A stretch of 64,000 nt of DNA, from assembly GCF_011046735.1 (NCBI RefSeq), contig NZ_CP049258.1, forward strand, positions 5,536,001-5,600,000. The letters run 5' to 3'. This document shows, one piece after another, positions 62,566 through 64,000 of this stretch. Position 1 is the first letter of the stretch. Every line of letters starts with the position of its first letter. The notes beneath the pieces were generated by a model. The model was given only the letters and a program-made list of their open reading frames with translations, was not told where the DNA came from and made no database searches. A program made the translations under genes and the position numbers. This stretch comes from Nordella sp. HKS 07. Lineage in GTDB: Bacteria > Pseudomonadota > Alphaproteobacteria > Rhizobiales > Aestuariivirgaceae.

Positions 62566-62598
62566 AAAAGGGATGGTGGAAACACCATCCCTTTTTTC
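62566..62598 (+). terminator. Terminator after rplM-rpsI
   Basis: Stem AAAAGGGATGGTG (62566-62578) and CACCATCCCTTTT (62583 on), GAAA tetraloop, then a T run. Strong intrinsic terminator. Confidence 0.95.
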
Positions 62599-62853
62599 GT
62601 TGAGATTCATCAATCCCCGCGTGGGTCATTGCGACGTGCGGTCGTTGCTGTGAACTAGGCGCGGCCGATATATCCAGGGTTGTCGTCGTCGCCGAGCCAG
62701 ATCACGCCGGGCATCAAGGCGTGCGCCAGTAGTGACCGCGTGTTGGATCAATGCAATGATATGCAGGCATCGTCGGAACATCCTGAAAAGTGCGTTCCAA
62801 GGGCGATGCGCAACAGGCGTCCACACTTCTAAACTCGTCAAGGTTACTCAGAC
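62599..62853. other. Gap between rpsI terminator and the edge ORF
   Basis: No complete gene supported. On the minus strand, bases about 62655-62720 read LLAHALMPGVIWLGDDDNPG in one frame, ending at a stop, which looks like the broken end of a protein rather than random sequence. It could be a remnant of a gene displaced when the following locus arrived. Confidence 0.3.
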
Positions 62854-64000
62854 ATGGCTAGGCAAACAATGGATCGGAATCTTGCGCCGATCCTTTCAGC
62901 GGCTCGCACTTGGATTGAACAATGCTTGCTGAATGACGGGGGAATCTGGTCGGCGCAAGCCGTCTGGACTGCGCGTGACATCGAAGAACTTCATGGAGCT
63001 TTCATCGGGACGGCGAGCCCCGAGGACCTTGGTTTCATGAACAAGCTCAAGGATCAGATCACGAAGCATGGGACGAGAGTGCAGCATCTGGCAGCCGAGA
63101 TGTTATGGGCGCTTTTGCTATTTCCTTCAGATGTCAAGGCAGGTGCCAAGCGTCAAAATATCGGCGACATATGGGCGTTATCAGGAGACGTGCTGGATGA
63201 TACCCAGGTATATCTCGCGGACGGAGTACTTGCCGGGATCGGAGCGGCTGGCCCCGGCTTCAACAATTACAGGGCAGACGAATTCGTGTTTCTGATCGAG
63301 CTTACGCGCGATCTGAAGGGAAGGCCACTTGCGGCGCGGCGCGCGATATTCGGCGATTATGATGCGTTTACCGAGTGGATTGGCGCCGTTCCGCAAAAGG
63401 GATTTCGGCAATTCCGTCACATGATTCGCTATTTCGCTTTTCCGGAGACCGTCGAGAGAATTTCATCCAACAGTGTTCGGCGTCGGATTCTCGAAGCGTT
63501 CGATGCGGCGCCGGCGCACGACACGAGGAAGTGGACGGATCGCCATCTAGATGAGGCGCTCCTGAACCTGCGCAGGAGGCTGGAGCACGGCCATCCAGGC
63601 CAAGTTTTGGACTTCTACGAACCGCCTCTGAAGGAGCGCTGGCAGTCCAGCGGGAAAGTCAAAACGCCCCATGGAGAAGTCACCGTCGCTGTGCCCGACA
63701 ATGAAGATGTGGGCGAGGGGAAAGGTGACGTGCGAGCGAAGGATGATGTGCCGGAAACAAGACGGTCGTTCCGCTATCAGGCTCTGCTTGCCGAGATCGG
63801 AGCGATGATGGGCTTCAGCATCGGGCTCCCGGCTAATGACAGAACTCGGGTCAAGGCTTTGATGGTAAGCCATCTGCAGGATGCGATCTCCGAGAATTTG
63901 CCGTTGAGCTATGACTCGGTCACGATGCAGACCGTCAGTCAGATCGACGTCATCTGGTTGAAACAGCGTTACATGGTGCGCGCATTCGAGGTCGAGCATA
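62854..64000 (+). CDS. Partial: putative restriction/defence protein with McrB-like and PD-(D/E)XK parts
   Basis: An open frame of 382 codons without a stop that runs off the right edge; AAGG lies about 10 bases before ATG 62854. Residues about 85-215 resemble the N-terminal region of McrB-type restriction proteins: LLFPSDVKAGAKRQNIGDIWALSG, LAGIGAAGPGFNNYRADEFVFLIE and QKGFRQFRHMIRYFAFPETVERI. A charged linker (about 275-300) follows. The end shows Asp365 in QIDVIWL and then FEVEH (Glu379, Glu381), the D-ExE pattern of PD-(D/E)XK nucleases. Its base composition is visibly AT-richer than its neighbours, which suggests transfer. The full length cannot be seen. Confidence 0.55.
   Translation, partial: MARQTMDRNLAPILSAARTWIEQCLLNDGGIWSAQAVWTARDIEELHGAFIGTASPEDLGFMNKLKDQITKHGTRVQHLAAEMLWALLLFPSDVKAGAKRQNIGDIWALSGDVLDDTQVYLADGVLAGIGAAGPGFNNYRADEFVFLIELTRDLKGRPLAARRAIFGDYDAFTEWIGAVPQKGFRQFRHMIRYFAFPETVERISSNSVRRRILEAFDAAPAHDTRKWTDRHLDEALLNLRRRLEHGHPGQVLDFYEPPLKERWQSSGKVKTPHGEVTVAVPDNEDVGEGKGDVRAKDDVPETRRSFRYQALLAEIGAMMGFSIGLPANDRTRVKALMVSHLQDAISENLPLSYDSVTMQTVSQIDVIWLKQRYMVRAFEVEH

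Noticed and set aside
62626-62841. 71-residue minus-strand ORF before the edge gene
   Set aside because: Arg-rich, no motif and no ribosome site; a different minus-strand frame looks more like a protein remnant, but that is also weak.
1-64000. CRISPR arrays, rRNA genes or prophage blocks
   Set aside because: No regularly spaced direct repeats, no rRNA sequence and no phage structural genes were seen.

Overview
The window reads as chromosome of a GC-rich alphaproteobacterium, most likely Hyphomicrobiales (Rhizobiales). Support: a one-step 5-aminolevulinate synthase (Shemin pathway), an LdtR-type MarR regulator beside an L,D-transpeptidase, the order glyA-nrdR-ribD-ribE-ribH-nusB, the order cytochrome bc1 chaperone-DUF177-plsX-fabH-ihfA-merR, a DUF2842/COX15 pair, paired-hairpin intergenic repeats of the kind common in this order, and rplM-rpsI next to enoyl-CoA hydratase and CoA-binding genes. 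No database search was possible; all assignments come from reading motifs, gene order and start sites.

Layout. 0.2-7 kb: cell-wall remodelling (ldtR, L,D-transpeptidase), heme entry (hemA), an SDR epimerase, and serine hydroxymethyltransferase with a lysine/alanine/proline-rich N-terminal tail. 6.8-10.5 kb: nrdR, a GNAT gene and riboflavin genes running into nusB with overlapping starts and stops. 10.5-18.2 kb: a structured leader with a one-helix small ORF and a CorA-type transporter, a frameshifted MFS transporter, a VanW-glycosyltransferase fusion, a tandem double-barrel outer-membrane protein and an O-methyltransferase. 18.4-25.1 kb: K+-independent H+-pyrophosphatase, M32 carboxypeptidase and a minus-strand cluster of exported proteins including a cytochrome c with an in-frame UGA. 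25.2-29.5 kb: a hydrolase, an M14-type deacylase and a polar amino-acid (ectoine-like) ABC importer lacking a local ATPase. 29.5-34.6 kb: bamE, bc1 chaperone, DUF177, plsX, fabH, ihfA, merR and tRNA-Pro(GGG).

34.6-47 kb is the most accessory part. A coupled GNAT-P450-ACP cassette sits beside an exopolysaccharide locus with a polymerase/ligase, a remnant of a priming sugar transferase, a frameshifted GT4 glycosyltransferase, an OPX lipoprotein, a Wzz/BY-kinase-like protein without a Walker A motif, a CelD-like acyltransferase and a polysaccharide deacetylase. 47-52 kb: a MarR-GNAT fusion with a perfect palindromic operator, DUF2842, COX15, an intact IS630-type element inserted at CTAG beside a dispersed repeat, and a frameshifted metY. 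52.2-59.3 kb: a tandem pair of small secreted paralogues and a complete TctCBA tricarboxylate transporter with its TctDE two-component system and an extra binding protein. 59.3-62.6 kb: CoA-binding protein, enoyl-CoA hydratase, exported protein, rplM and rpsI. The last 1.1 kb is an ORF that runs off the window and looks like a restriction or defence nuclease.

Four otherwise well-conserved genes are broken by single-base events (MFS, cytochrome c, GT4, metY). Either the assembly carries residual base errors or several loci are decaying. The most unusual biology is the P450-ACP cassette, the VanW-GT fusion, the double-barrel OMP and the nuclease-like ORF at the right edge.
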